Below are positions 37,259-48,060 of a stretch of DNA of 64,000 nt, piece by piece. Origin of the DNA: Haliaeetus albicilla (Eukaryota > Chordata > Aves > Accipitriformes > Accipitridae); assembly GCF_947461875.1 (NCBI RefSeq), contig NC_091485.1, positions 57,762,274 to 57,826,273 on the forward strand, given 5' to 3'. Each line of letters begins with the position of its first letter. The stretch's first letter is position 1. The notes under the pieces were generated by a model. That model searched no databases and had not been told where the DNA came from. It was given only the letters and a program-made list of their open reading frames with translations. The translations under genes were made by a program, and so were the position numbers.

Positions 37259-37617
37259 CTGCCCCCCTCCCGAGGTGGGCGGCTGGGGCACCGGCTGCTG
37301 GCAGGCAGCGGGGGGGATTGTGGAGGGGGTGGGAGAGCGGGCCCCGCGAGGCCTTTGGGAGCCGTTGTAGCACAAGTAGCGCAAACTCATTACTTAGTTC
37401 TGCGACTCCCTCTGCCTGAAAATTACAGATAGCAATGATACCTGAAAAACAAGTATTACACGCGTTGCTTTATCTTAGAATTAATAGACGCTGGGTAGAT
37501 ATGTGAGGCGAACGCGCGGCAGTGCACGGAAGCTCATTTGTCATATGGGTTAGATTAGGCCCTGCGCGTTCCCGCGAAACCGGGGGGTGAGGCAGGCTGC
37601 GGATCAAGGCAGGATCT

Positions 37618-37645
37618 GGCGGCGGCAGCCGCCGCCGCCGCCACC
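37618..37645. repeat. GCC/GGC trinucleotide repeat
   Basis: GGCGGCGGCAGCC is followed by repeated GCC to CACCGC. Read on the minus strand it gives a run of eight alanines in a short open frame (37555-37746), which is probably not a protein. CGG-type repeats in CpG islands are often polymorphic. Confidence 0.85.
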
Positions 37646-37763
37646 GCTACGGTGGGATTTTCTCCTCCTCTGAAGTTTATCTGCTGCTCCTCTCTTTCCC
37701 CGGAGGAGATCTTCTTTCTTATTGAAGGTTTAGCAGAAGGCTTCAACGCGTGTCTTGTTGATG

Positions 37764-39337
37764 GTACGTTGGGGTAAATATTTCACAAAGTTTTTTGAGA
37801 GGAACAATACATTTCTTTTCTTAAAAGTGTTTTGACTGCATGTTTTTCCATAAAGAATAATTGAGGCATTTTAAGCTTTAGTAGATCTAATTACAGACGT
37901 TGGGCTTCTGCCAAATAATTTGTTCTTAATTATCTCTAGGCCCCGGGGCATACACGTAAAGACACCGAAGTCGTGTCAGCACGTGAGAGAAAGGATCAGA
38001 GAGAGACTTTGCATAGGATGCAACTGAGAAAATGAGAATTAGGCCATTACAGCATGAAAAATACATTAACATGTTTTAATACCAGTTTATTCTCCTGCTA
38101 TACCTGTCATCCTGGCAGGCTGCACGTGATAGGCCTAATGATCTGCATCCTGGCCGTGGGTACATGCAGGTCCTGATTCATCCCCGAGTTATCCGGTACT
38201 TACACAAGGTTCCCTAAGGTCAGATCCCATGTACATCAGTAACACTGAAATACAGCAAACCGTCCCATAGGTATTGTACTTATAAATACATTTTTGGTAG
38301 GGATGATACTGCCACCCATTTAGAAGTCAGCAAAGCTGACTTATTTCCAAAGCTGCCTTTTAAAAAAATTGTGATGATGTAAAAAGAAAGGAAGGTTTTC
38401 GCTTGTCTGTGTTTATTTCATGTATCAGTTACGTGTGTGACCTCATTAATTGTAGAGTCAGTTGCGAAGTGCTGTATGTTCTTGGTGCCACTAGGAAATG
38501 CACCAAAACCATTTCTGAAGTCCCTCTGAATTACAGTATCATGCAAGTGAGAATATGGGCTTTTCAAAATCAGTACTTGATATATGCAGCAAGAGAGCCA
38601 AATCCAGTAGCAACAGCTTAAAAGGCATTGCAAGACAATTATTCTCTTGGGGTTGTGCTACCCAAATTGTGAGAGATCTTGCTAAATGGATTTTAGCAAA
38701 TTTGTGTAAATAAGCTACAACACTCACTGGGGCTGTTTTAGGACTGTAGTATATTAGCTCCAAGGGCTGGCAAATGTTTCACCCCTCTGTCTCACTTTCC
38801 TTATACATAGTCACTCACTCTCCTTGTATGTATTCATTGCTCAATTTCTTTTTGACTCCTGCGGACAGCTCTTGAATATTTAAATTTTGTGTCACTTTGT
38901 TACTACCGACTGTCAAATTTGAAGGCTTAGTTTCCAACACTTAGTTAAGCATCAGTTAAAATTTTGTTTTCCAGCTGTATTCTTCTATTTGTTTTAGAAA
39001 TGTGCTTTCTGCTAATTTGGCAGCTAGGCTGGTCAAAACTAATTGCTTTCATGTTTTCTGCAAACAGCCTTTCCCAAACACGATTTGAACATATTTTGTG
39101 TGATTTCCCTAACAAAATTGCTAATGGATGAAAAGTGGAATGTAAAATCACTGGAAAACAGGCGATTAACAGAAGTTAAATGGACTAGTTTGTAAACCCA
39201 ATACCAAATTCTTTTCCTGTGGCCTTCTGTAGAACTGAAGAGTGCACCCTTCTAGTGTTATTTTACTATTTTCTTAATCTGCTTTAATATCCATCCTCAC
39301 TAACTGTGAAGGGTCTTCCCCATTGCATAATCCCTGC
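37764..39337. other. Intergenic DNA, nothing recognised
   Basis: AT-rich sequence with short open frames only (up to 74 codons). No element recognised. Confidence 0.5.
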
Positions 39338-39398
39338 TTTGAGCAAGAGTTTGGACAAGGTGACTGTCACAAGTCCTTCCAACCTCTTTGGTATGACT
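39338..39398 (+). mobile_element. CR1 LINE 3' end remnant
   Basis: The string TTTGAGCAAGAGTTTGGACA, then GGTGACTGTCA, then AGTCCTTCCAACCTCTTTGG, follows the common CR1 tail pattern (GAGCAGG-GGTTGGACTAGATGA, then AGGTCCCTTCCAACCT, then TATGA). It is heavily diverged and only the last ~60 bp are visible. CR1 is the main LINE of birds. It is transcriptionally dead. Confidence 0.6.
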
Positions 39399-41355
39399 GA
39401 GCAGTAATCAGTAGCTGTGAAATGGAGAAGTAAGATTTTATTATTTCTTTCTTTTAGTTAAATTGCTTTTATTTAATAGTTTGATTTAATGTGTATATCC
39501 ATACTTACTAAGGATTGCATCCACATGTGCTTCCTGTTTTTCTTGACTGGTCCTAAGTATACAAACCAAGGTGGGACATAATTTTAATTGCTCTGCTCTG
39601 TTTAGCAGCTTTTCCCGTGTTTCTCTCTTCAGTCTCTGAGCTCCCGTTGAAGACATAGGAACTAACATCTTTTCATCCTTGTTCCCACTCATATGAATAA
39701 AGGCCATGTGTGTATTTGTTATGAGTATCTACAGCACTCTGTGGCATTTGGGAGACGAATGCTGAAGACGTCTGTCAGGAAAGCTGCTGTTTGTGATTCA
39801 CTTGGGAGTTGTGGGGTCTGTGGCCCTAAGACAGCTTAGGAAAATGGGGTTCAAGAGGACCACATCATCTGCACAACTGAACATTAGCCTTGCAGTTGAT
39901 TCTTCTGTTGTGTCTACGAGCAGAGCGGCAAAGGGTTCAGGGAGTCCCAGAGGTGTCTCAGCCTCACCTAGTCAGTATTTTTGGAAATTGAGCAGGTCCA
40001 GCACTTGGTGCGGGCCTTGTGGCCAAGGAAGCAGGGCAGAAGCACAGCATGTGGCTCCTCGATGGCTCTCTGCCCCAGCTCCATCCCACAACCGACAGGC
40101 TGCCGGCTGACCCCAGCCCCAGGTTCGGAGGGAGGTCAGTCAGCAGGATCTGCTATTCCTGAAGTCACCATCTGTCCTGCAGCCTACTCCATGCTGCAAC
40201 AGAGAGACTGGGTGTCTGAGGAGCAATAGACCACGCTTACATGGGAAATAACATGGGATATCTGCATGTCTAGGTCCAGGCATGCATTCTGGCAGCATGG
40301 CAGCCCCTGACGACGGTAACACCCAAGCATGTACCTGTGCCTCTCCTGCGCCGACTCTGCTGGAAGGAAAGATGGCTGTGGTCTGGGAAGGAGAGATAGT
40401 GTATCTGGACCCTCCTTGTGCTGAGACCCCAAAGTGGGCTGTGCAGCGTTCAGCCCTCAGTGAAAAGCATGTGTTTGAGCTGTCCTGGAGCTCAGAACTG
40501 TCCAGCTCCCCAAGACCTGCAAAGTGGAGCTTATGGAGATTGTCATATCAGGTCCTGCAAGGTCGGAAGTCTGTTCACCTCTGCTAGGTTGCAACAGTGT
40601 AATGCAGAATTGATGAAAGGCTTGAGCTAGCAGTTCATCTCATGAACCTGACAAGTGGAGGAGCAATAATGATAAGGAGAGTTTGCGGTGTTACTTCGAC
40701 TGGATATCTGAGTATTAGTGCAGAGGGCACAGTGCCCCAGCCAGGTGGAGCAGTAGGGCAGATGACACTTAACAGCACTGCTGCTTTGCAAAAGGCCCAT
40801 AGGGTTTTAAAAGTTTCTGAATCTTTGGACAAGATCTTGGCAATATCTGGTGATCCTTACGGAGATCAGAATGATGGTGCTGAAAAAACCCCAACAATCT
40901 ATGTCATGTTAATGAAGCTCACAAAGTGAAAAATTGCCTCTACCTTTTCCTCAATGGCTTTGGTTCTGTGTCTCTCTGCACACAGTGCTGCAGCGGAGCC
41001 TGCCATTACAGCATCCTTCAGCATAAATGCTGCCATTTCCTTCTGTGTGTATGTCATTTGGCAGCTGAAAGTGTTAGTAATGAAAACAAAAACCACTCAC
41101 TGTTCAATAATTAAAAATAACAGCAGTTAGACTCAAGTATTTATATAAAATAGGAACCTAATGTTTGCTTGAAAATCTTGTATGTTCTTCTAATTATTTA
41201 CTAACTAAAGATACTGAATTTCTGCTACCAGCCCATGTGCTTGATTACTGTTCACTCTTTACTCCTAACACAAACTTGTAACTTTTCAAACAAAATTTTT
41301 CTTAATAATGGTTTTCTTAAAAAAATTCTCTTAAGAAGTATTGTAGACCAGTCCA
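39399..41355. other. Intergenic DNA, nothing recognised
   Basis: Open frames up to 105 codons at 39.8-40.9 kb overlap on both strands and show no domain. A moderately GC-rich patch lies at 39.9-40.5 kb. Confidence 0.45.
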
Positions 41356-41430
41356 AGTCCTCAGCTGATGCAATTTGCTCCAGGTCCATTGACTTTGTCA
41401 GAGCTATGATGATTTACACCAGATGGCCCA
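41356..41430. mobile_element. Palindromic MITE-like ancient amniote repeat fragment
   Basis: TCCTCAGCTGATGCAATTTG at the left and GATGATTTACACCAGATGG at the right are diverged inverted copies around a GTCCATTGACTTTGTCAGAG centre. This matches a palindromic repeat common in amniotes (CTCAGCTGGTGTAAAT, then CCATTGACTTCAATGGAG, then ATTTACACCAGCTGAG). It is probably a non-autonomous DNA transposon relic. I do not assign a family name. Confidence 0.5.
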
Positions 41431-43102
41431 CCATGTTTGATATTATTACATTAAGGTATTAGCATATGTATAATTTGCTTTGTACTTTTCTTTATCAGTA
41501 GTATTCATTTTCTATCAGCTTCAGTTTTGCAACCTTTACTCAGGGGAATAAAACCCATTCCATGTGAGTATCCATGTTCTGTAAAGGATAAATATCAAAC
41601 TATTACCTACTAATATAGCTAAATGTTATTTGTTGAAGGGTTTTTTAGTCTTAAGCCATATTTTGAGCAGATTTGTTATAGCAGGGAGTTATGACTGTGA
41701 CTGGACGGTTCTTCATGTCAGAATATTGTATTTTTCTGTTTTACAAAAAATTTGTCTAATTTGACATGGACAGCTCTATAGTAAATGCAGGCTGTGTAAC
41801 CTCATACATTGCACCTACATTTCCTCTTGGGCATGAGCCTTTTTTTCATTAATAGATATAAAATCATAACCAGGCTGTCTTAGACCATAGATAAGGAATT
41901 CTGTCTGTTATAGTAAAGGGAAATACAGTTAAAGTGCCTTCATAAAGAGCCTATAGCTTTCTGAAGATGGGTTTTTGGTTTGGCATATTGACTTTGCATT
42001 TATGAGACAAATGTAAGAGAACATCTGGTTTGTTTTATCATTAATTCTGGGAATGTCCATTAATAATGCATTTTTGGGAATTGTTTTTGTTATTCCTGGA
42101 GAGCACTGTAATGAACAATCCTATGCTTGTTCTGCCGGGAGACACATTTCAGTTTAGAGGTTGTTTTGCAGACTTAATTATATTAGTTGCTATCTCCTTT
42201 TTATTGCCAGAAAGTGTGTACTATTAAAATGAATTGCTGAGAAAGCTGCCAGTGGCCATTGTGGAAAACTAAACTTCCTAGTAGTTTAGAAAAGAGGCAT
42301 TTTGCCTTTTTTTTTTTCAATACTAAATTCAAATTTTTTTTTTTTTTCTGTAATTCTGGCCTGTATTCATACAACCTTAGGAAAAACACAGTATTAGTAA
42401 CACACACCTTTTTTGTTCCCAGTTATCAGTCTAGCTATGAAACAGTTATGAGTGGATAAATTGTTCTTGCTGTTGGCAGGAAAATGAGATATCAAACACC
42501 TCAATGTTCTTCTAGAATTCCTAGTTCTAATGTAGCCGGATCACATAACTCCATAAATTGAAGCAAGGTTTTCCCAGGTCAGTTAGGCAAGCAGTGGTAC
42601 ATGTTGGGTTGTGATTGAAGGCGCCACCTATGGCAGTGTGGCATGGTTAAGCAAAATCTGGAGCTCCCATCAAATCTCTAGGTGAAGGAGCTATGGGACT
42701 CAGCACTGGAAAAAACTGTATTGTCATGGTTAGAAAGAGAGTCAGAAAACACAAAGTCTATTCCCAATTTTGGTCTGATGTCTGGTCCATGCAAGTTGTC
42801 TCTACTTTATTTATAGCATTGCAATAATGAATCTAGCGTGAAGCTAATTAAAATAACATGAGGTTCTTTCCCTTAACTTCCTGGGCGTCAGATCAGACCC
42901 ACACACATACCCTGGGGATTTCTACCTCATGTCTGTTGTGGGGTAAACACTAAACCTTCATCTTCTTTTCTTTCTGTTTCGATTCTGTTTATTTACCTGA
43001 GAAAGAGCCTTCCGTAGATACCAACTGAGCTGCGAGGGGCAGGCAGCAGTGCTGCAGTGGTGATGTTGACTGTAGCAGACAAGGTCTCTATGCGTCCGTG
43101 GG
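41431..43102. other. Intergenic DNA, nothing recognised
   Basis: AT-rich. T/A runs at 42309-42348 give low-complexity open frames. No gene. Confidence 0.5.
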
Positions 43103-43103
43103 A

Positions 43104-43123
43104 AACAACAACAACAACAACAC
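43104..43123. repeat. (AAC)n microsatellite
   Basis: AACAACAACAACAACAACAC: about six AAC units. The minus-strand poly-Cys open frame across it is an artefact. Confidence 0.85.
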
Positions 43124-43229
43124 AATATGCAACTGAACTCCCGGTGGTCACGCTCGGGCTCAGAAACAGTGAGAAAGAAAAGATCCAGAAAGTTCAAACA
43201 TCAATTTATTAAAGAACCAGGGATTATTT

Positions 43230-43830
43230 TTTTTTCAATTACACTGGTTTTTTAAACCCAGACTCAGATCAGCAGCCTTCTCTTCAGTGCATTTTTCCTA
43301 GAAAAGGGGGAAAGCTTCTTCAATCGCTTATGCATTCTACCAGCCCAGCAACGTATATGGCATCACTTACTGCACTGATTTTATATTTTTCCAGGACCAA
43401 GTATAGCAGCCTCTGAAGAGATCAGCAGCTGGGGAACATTTTGGGTATCCAAATTCCTAATGACCCCAGAGTAGTATTCCCAAACCTCTTGGCAGTTCCA
43501 AATTTCATGCCAAAAGTTGCAGGCATCTGTCTTACATTTTGAACATTTGTCATCAATATTCTTACTTAATTTAAACATCCGCTTAGGGGGGTCATGTATT
43601 CTCAGTGAATAAAATTAGCTGCATGTAACCAATCTGTGAATTTGAGTTTAATCATAGAGCTCCGGTCTGGTTACAGATGTCTTTGTCCAAGGACTGTAGT
43701 TTACTACCGAATGCCTTCCCCATTAGCTTTGGGATTATCAAGCAAGGATTTATACCGTGTAGAAACCTTTTTCCTTTCTAAATACATAACTGAACGCTCT
43801 CACTGGGGGGATTAAATTCAGGCTCTCTGA
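43230..43830 (-). mobile_element. L1-type LINE ORF2 C-terminal fragment (broken)
   Basis: On the minus strand from about 43605 down to 43381, one frame reads RIHDPPKRMFKLSKNIDDKC and continues SKCKTDACNFWHEIWNCQEV. This has the spacing C-x2-C-x8-H-x4-C with W before and after the H, as in the C-terminal CCHC segment of L1-clade ORF2 proteins. It is preceded by the usual basic 'W-h-h-T-P-x-K/R-hydrophobic' block. Upstream, with one or two frameshifts, PKLMGKAFGSKLQSLDKDI reads on. Downstream, another shift gives a basic tail (KRLKKLSPF). Stops and shifts show it is dead. An old LINE related to L1 or Tx1 is my reading; family rank is uncertain. Confidence 0.6.
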
Positions 43831-46800
43831 AAGACCTACAGCTGGTTATCTCCTTTAGCACTGACTTTGCAATCCACACTAAGGTGAGGGGCAGGGCATG
43901 GTCTCGCTGCCTCGGGAACATAGCAAAGATCAAATTGCCAATGAAAGTCACAATTCAGTTCCTGCTCCCTATTGCTCCTGGGGGGAGGAAGAAGGTTGCC
44001 ACCACCTATTCTTCTGGGTCAGTTTATTACCTGCTCTCACCCTCTCAGCTGCATTGGCTGAAGCCTTGGGGGTGCTGAGTCAAAGCTCCGCTCACTAACT
44101 CTCGCTCCCTCGTGTCTACCTCTGCTGTTCCCTTTGTGGTGCCCGCTCACTGCCCTGCGCAGGTGCAAGAAGGAGGTGCGCAGCTGAGCCTGTGGAAAAC
44201 GACTGGGTTGCCTCTCTCTTAAATATCATTGTTATGATGTGGTAATTGGTCCCAAACTCCTCAAGTCTTTCTTTGTATCATAAACATCCTGCACAGATGT
44301 GATTCCCAGTTCTTCACATGGCAGAAGTTAATTAGTTCATCACTGCAGTTCATTTTAGCAGAATTATAGCTTTAATGTGATAGTAATGGCAGCATGCTAG
44401 CAGTGCATAAAGTACAAAGATTTTAATTAATATTCTTATTTGTATCCTATCAATGTTCCCAAGGAAAAGGCAGAAAGAAGATCTGATATTCAGCCTCTGC
44501 TCTCCATCCTGGTGTAAATAGTGTCTATTTGTACAATGTTTAGCTCATAGCATATGTAAATCATAATGAATGATGACCTACCCTGCGGATGAAACTGCAG
44601 TTCATAACCTAGACTCTCCCCCTGTCATCATTAGATCTAGAACCAACCCTCCTTAAGGAAAAAATAATTCATACAACTCTTGGAGTTGAAGGGTTTGATT
44701 ATGGTCCCCACATCTCCAGAGTCCAAGAATTAAGTCCATTGAGTTACGTGCAAAACCAGAGTATTTTGATGTAGAATCAGTAAGAGATAAGGATGAAATG
44801 AATCTGTCTCTTTGCTGTGATGATACATGTGGGTTTTCCTTCTCTGAAAGACATTGGATTCCTCAGTCAATACTGAGTTTCCCTGTGGAGCAGCACAGTC
44901 TCATTCCTCTTCAAGTATTAGGAACGATGATGGCCTCAGATAGCTCTGAGCTGCACTGTGAAGGCCCAATGTACCAAACTGAGTCCAAATGACATGATGA
45001 ATACTTACTGTTTATTTTTTCTGAACCTTTTATATTTAAAAACAATACAAAGCTTTCAAACATCTTTGAAATGCAGAAAAGATGCAAATATGTGAATCCC
45101 TGGTTTAGGGTATTGATCTGGATAATGCCTGGAATTAATTATTCTGTTGTGATAATAAATTCATACAGAAAGTAGAAATCAAGGGTCATGAAAATTACTT
45201 TGCTAAGGGATCCATGAGGAGCTAAATGATTGATGTGCTTGAGCTGTGGAACGAACTAATCCTCCTTCAGGTAATCCTGAAATGTCTTCCAAGACACATA
45301 CTCTTCAGCCATTCATTAACGTCATCAGACCAAATTCTTGAAGTGTTTTTACTCATTACAGTGGATTTAATTCAATTCTGGCTTTTGCACTGCCTGTATT
45401 AAAAAACTCTCAGGAGCTGAACCAAGGTCACTCAATGCAGCACACAGGCACTTGGAGGCCAGAGGAATACACATTGTATTTATCTTCCTCGGCCATCATT
45501 GTCTGACAGAATAGCACAGAGCTGTAATTTGGGGTTTCTATCTAAGCCTCCGCCAGCACTCAGCTGGGCTGATGGGGGGTGTTTTTCTCTGTGCATCTTT
45601 TCACAGAAACGCTTCTGTGATGAACCGGAGCTACAGCTGGAGACAGTACCTTTCTGCACCCTCACAGCTAGAGTACAGTCCGCAGTGGCTGCTTCAGACC
45701 CAAAGGCCAAAATTTACTTCCTTAAAATCCCATTTGGGAGCTGTTTGGGCTCACGTTGCCAGCAGTACCTGGTAGGTGTCTTATGTTTTGCACCAAGTAT
45801 GTGCTCTGTCATGCTACGCGACACCTCTCATATCCCAACCTGGGCATTGCCTTTCCCCTCGGCATTTCCCTGTTGCCCACTCAGGCGCTGTCTGAGCACA
45901 CCTAATTCTCTCTCACCAACGAAGTCCTTCCCTCTTGTCCCAGCCACTGCAGCACATAGACATCCCATGTGGGACGTGGGGCTCTAGCATGCAAATCTGT
46001 GTCTACTCAACTGGACATAGGCCAAAGTTTCCCACCCCAGCTGGTACTCTGGGAGTTCCTCTTTTTCTGTGTTTCCTCTCCATGCTGTTCCACTTTCTAT
46101 CAATTTACTAGACAGTCAATAGCATAAAGCCTGGACGCTGGTGACTTGTATATTCCACTAGCAGTCTCCCTGCTGAGATTAAAGCCAGTTCTGCTTTCTT
46201 CTCCTTTGCCTCCTCCAGCTTCTCCTAACTGTGACTAATACAAATAAAATCAGAAGATGGATTTGATGTTCTCTCTTGATTTCAGGGTGAGAACACCAGC
46301 AGCTCTACTATTGCATATCAAAGGCACAGAGCTCCGCTCCTTCCTTACTGTTTTCCTGGGGAAAGAAAGGAATTGCCTCAAGAATCACTTTTATTCATTC
46401 TGTGCCTCCCCAGAAGAGATGGATGTCACCCAGTAATTTTTCTGAGGGATGAAGATTAGTCTATGCCCTTTTCCACTGCTTTTTCTGTTATATTAAGCAC
46501 ACACTGGATCTGGAGTTTGAAGCTTGATGCTGAGACACCTGAATTCTCCCCATTTGCTGCTGAAGGTAGCGTGGACTGCAGCCCAGAGAGGGGATGTCAG
46601 CACCAGGGAGGAGCCACCAGCAACACACCCCTGCCAGCTGGCCCTGGCTCTCTGTCCACCAAGGAAGATGTGGTGGGGTCACAGGGTACCAGGAACAAAA
46701 GTGAGAGTGACCAGGAGTTGCAGGCATCAGGAATACCAGTGACCATGTTTTGCCTCATCAGCACTGTGTGTGTGTGCAAAATTATCTGGTTGCCAGAGGA

Positions 46801-47279
46801 TCTGTAACGGGAGCAGCCAGCGAGGATTTCTGTCCTCTTTTCCCTTCCCAAGCTATTTTACAGGTATGCAATCTGCTTGGACAAGAAGCAGAAATTGGTG
46901 AAGCAGAGAGAGCTAAACCCTCCTCCACATCACCCTGCTTCAGCCCAGCAGCCCTGAATCAGGCAGAAGCAAAGCAGGAGGTCTCCTAATGTGGGAGCAG
47001 ACGTGAGCCACTGTTTTGCTGTGACAGCCATCCCACCAGGGCCAATGGCCAGGCCACAGGGTAGGGGTCCCTGCTGCTGGCTGCCCCCAGGCAGCTGCTG
47101 GAAGGGGTGCACAGGCGGCCTGCAGCTGGGGTCTAGAGGCTCAGTGAGGGGCAATGAGCGTGTCTGCAGCAAAGTAAGGTCCCAGAGGCTCCTGAAGAAA
47201 AGGAGCTATGAGCGTCAGTGGGGATGACATAAGCTAGCGTGGCTCAGGAAACCTCTGAGGCGCAGGGCTGAAGGACCTA
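43831..47279. other. Intergenic DNA between the two LINE-like pieces
   Basis: About 3.4 kb without a supported gene. Chance frames up to 162 codons (45499-45987 +) have no known domain. If the two LINE-like pieces belong to one element, roughly half of this length would have to be later insertion, because L1-type ORF2 would need only about 1.6 kb here. I could not find the YADD-type catalytic motif. Confidence 0.4.
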
Positions 47280-48060
47280 TCCCATCCTGCAAGGAAACTA
47301 AGGAGCTTTGCTTTAAAGCCTTTTACTTGATCAGTCTCATCCAGACATCCCGAGTTTTCTCCTATTTACTGAATTTAATATTGGGTTCGTTATTTTGTTC
47401 TGCAATAAAAAAATGCTTTAGGGATTGGAGGTCTTCTGGTATGCTGGCTTCACAAAAAGTCTGGAGCAGCTTCACTTCAAACCTCTTGCCAGTTCAAGTC
47501 CCATCACAGCATTCAGCAGAGAATTGAAGAGCTGGATATGTTTCTCCTGTCTCCAGGCTTAACTCACTGTCTAGATTTATGTCAGCTCAGAAAAGCTGGG
47601 ATAATTTAAAAAGCTGGAAAATAATGTCAGCTGTTTTAGAAGAGCCCAATGGACCTGGGGATTGGTACATGTGGGGTTTGTGGTCTGGACGGGGTCTGTA
47701 TCTGCTCTCTTTAATGTCATTCTCATGGTTGCTAGGATAGCGCCGAACTTGCAGAGACTTTTCAGGCAATCTCAGTAGTCTTCCCAGTCCTGCCAAAAAC
47801 TAGTCTCAGAATTAATATCTTTTGTCTCTCAGCTGTTGACTTTCTTTTTAAAGCTCCTAGACCAAAAATATATCCATTTTTGTTAGCTGTAATAATGACT
47901 TGGACAAGCAAGCTCTAAGTACAGTTTGGATGCCCCTGGCTAAGGAAGGTATTTGGCTCTGCATGGATTCTGTAATCCTTTTGAATTTAATTATTTTTGC
48001 TCTAATCTCCACTAAAGACCCCATAGCCACAGGACTATAATAGCATCTCCAAATCACAGT
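47280..48060 (-). mobile_element. Possible L1-type LINE ORF2 linker and early RT region (broken)
   Basis: On the minus strand four weak blocks occur in L1 order at near-L1 spacing. IWRCYYSPVAMGSLVEI begins about 48054 (compare the W-x8-R-G linker motif). About 85 codons later, after stops, comes FLAGLGRLLRLPEKSL (compare LARxIKKKR). About 60 codons on, in another frame, comes FLNYPSFSEL (compare FLxxxxLPxL). About 48 codons on comes FEVKLLQTFCEASIPEDLQS (compare LLxxFxxxxxxxxLPxxxxxA). Each block alone is unconvincing; order and spacing are the evidence. Inactive if real. Confidence 0.4.

Larger units (their letters stand above)
36950..37763. promoter_or_regulatory. Orphan CpG-rich island
   Basis: This stretch is sharply richer in G+C and CpG than its surroundings, with dense CGCGGC, GGCGGC, GGCCGG and AACGCGCGG clusters at 36961-37380 and 37500-37650. 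Such islands usually mark promoters in vertebrates. No known gene starts here. On the + strand the GCC-rich segment is followed by a pyrimidine-rich stretch and a usable donor, ATG|GTACGT at 37764, so a non-coding or unknown first exon is conceivable. The overlapping 120-177-codon frames on both strands come from the base composition. Confidence 0.5.

Noticed and set aside
36857..37432. Overlapping open frames of 120-177 codons on both strands
   Set aside because: They arise from GC-rich, stop-poor CpG-island sequence. Several frames are open at once on both strands, with no domain and low-complexity Pro/Ala/Gly/Arg content.
45499..45987. 162-codon plus-strand frame
   Set aside because: No domain, signal or splice context. 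Overlapping frames on the other strand point to chance.
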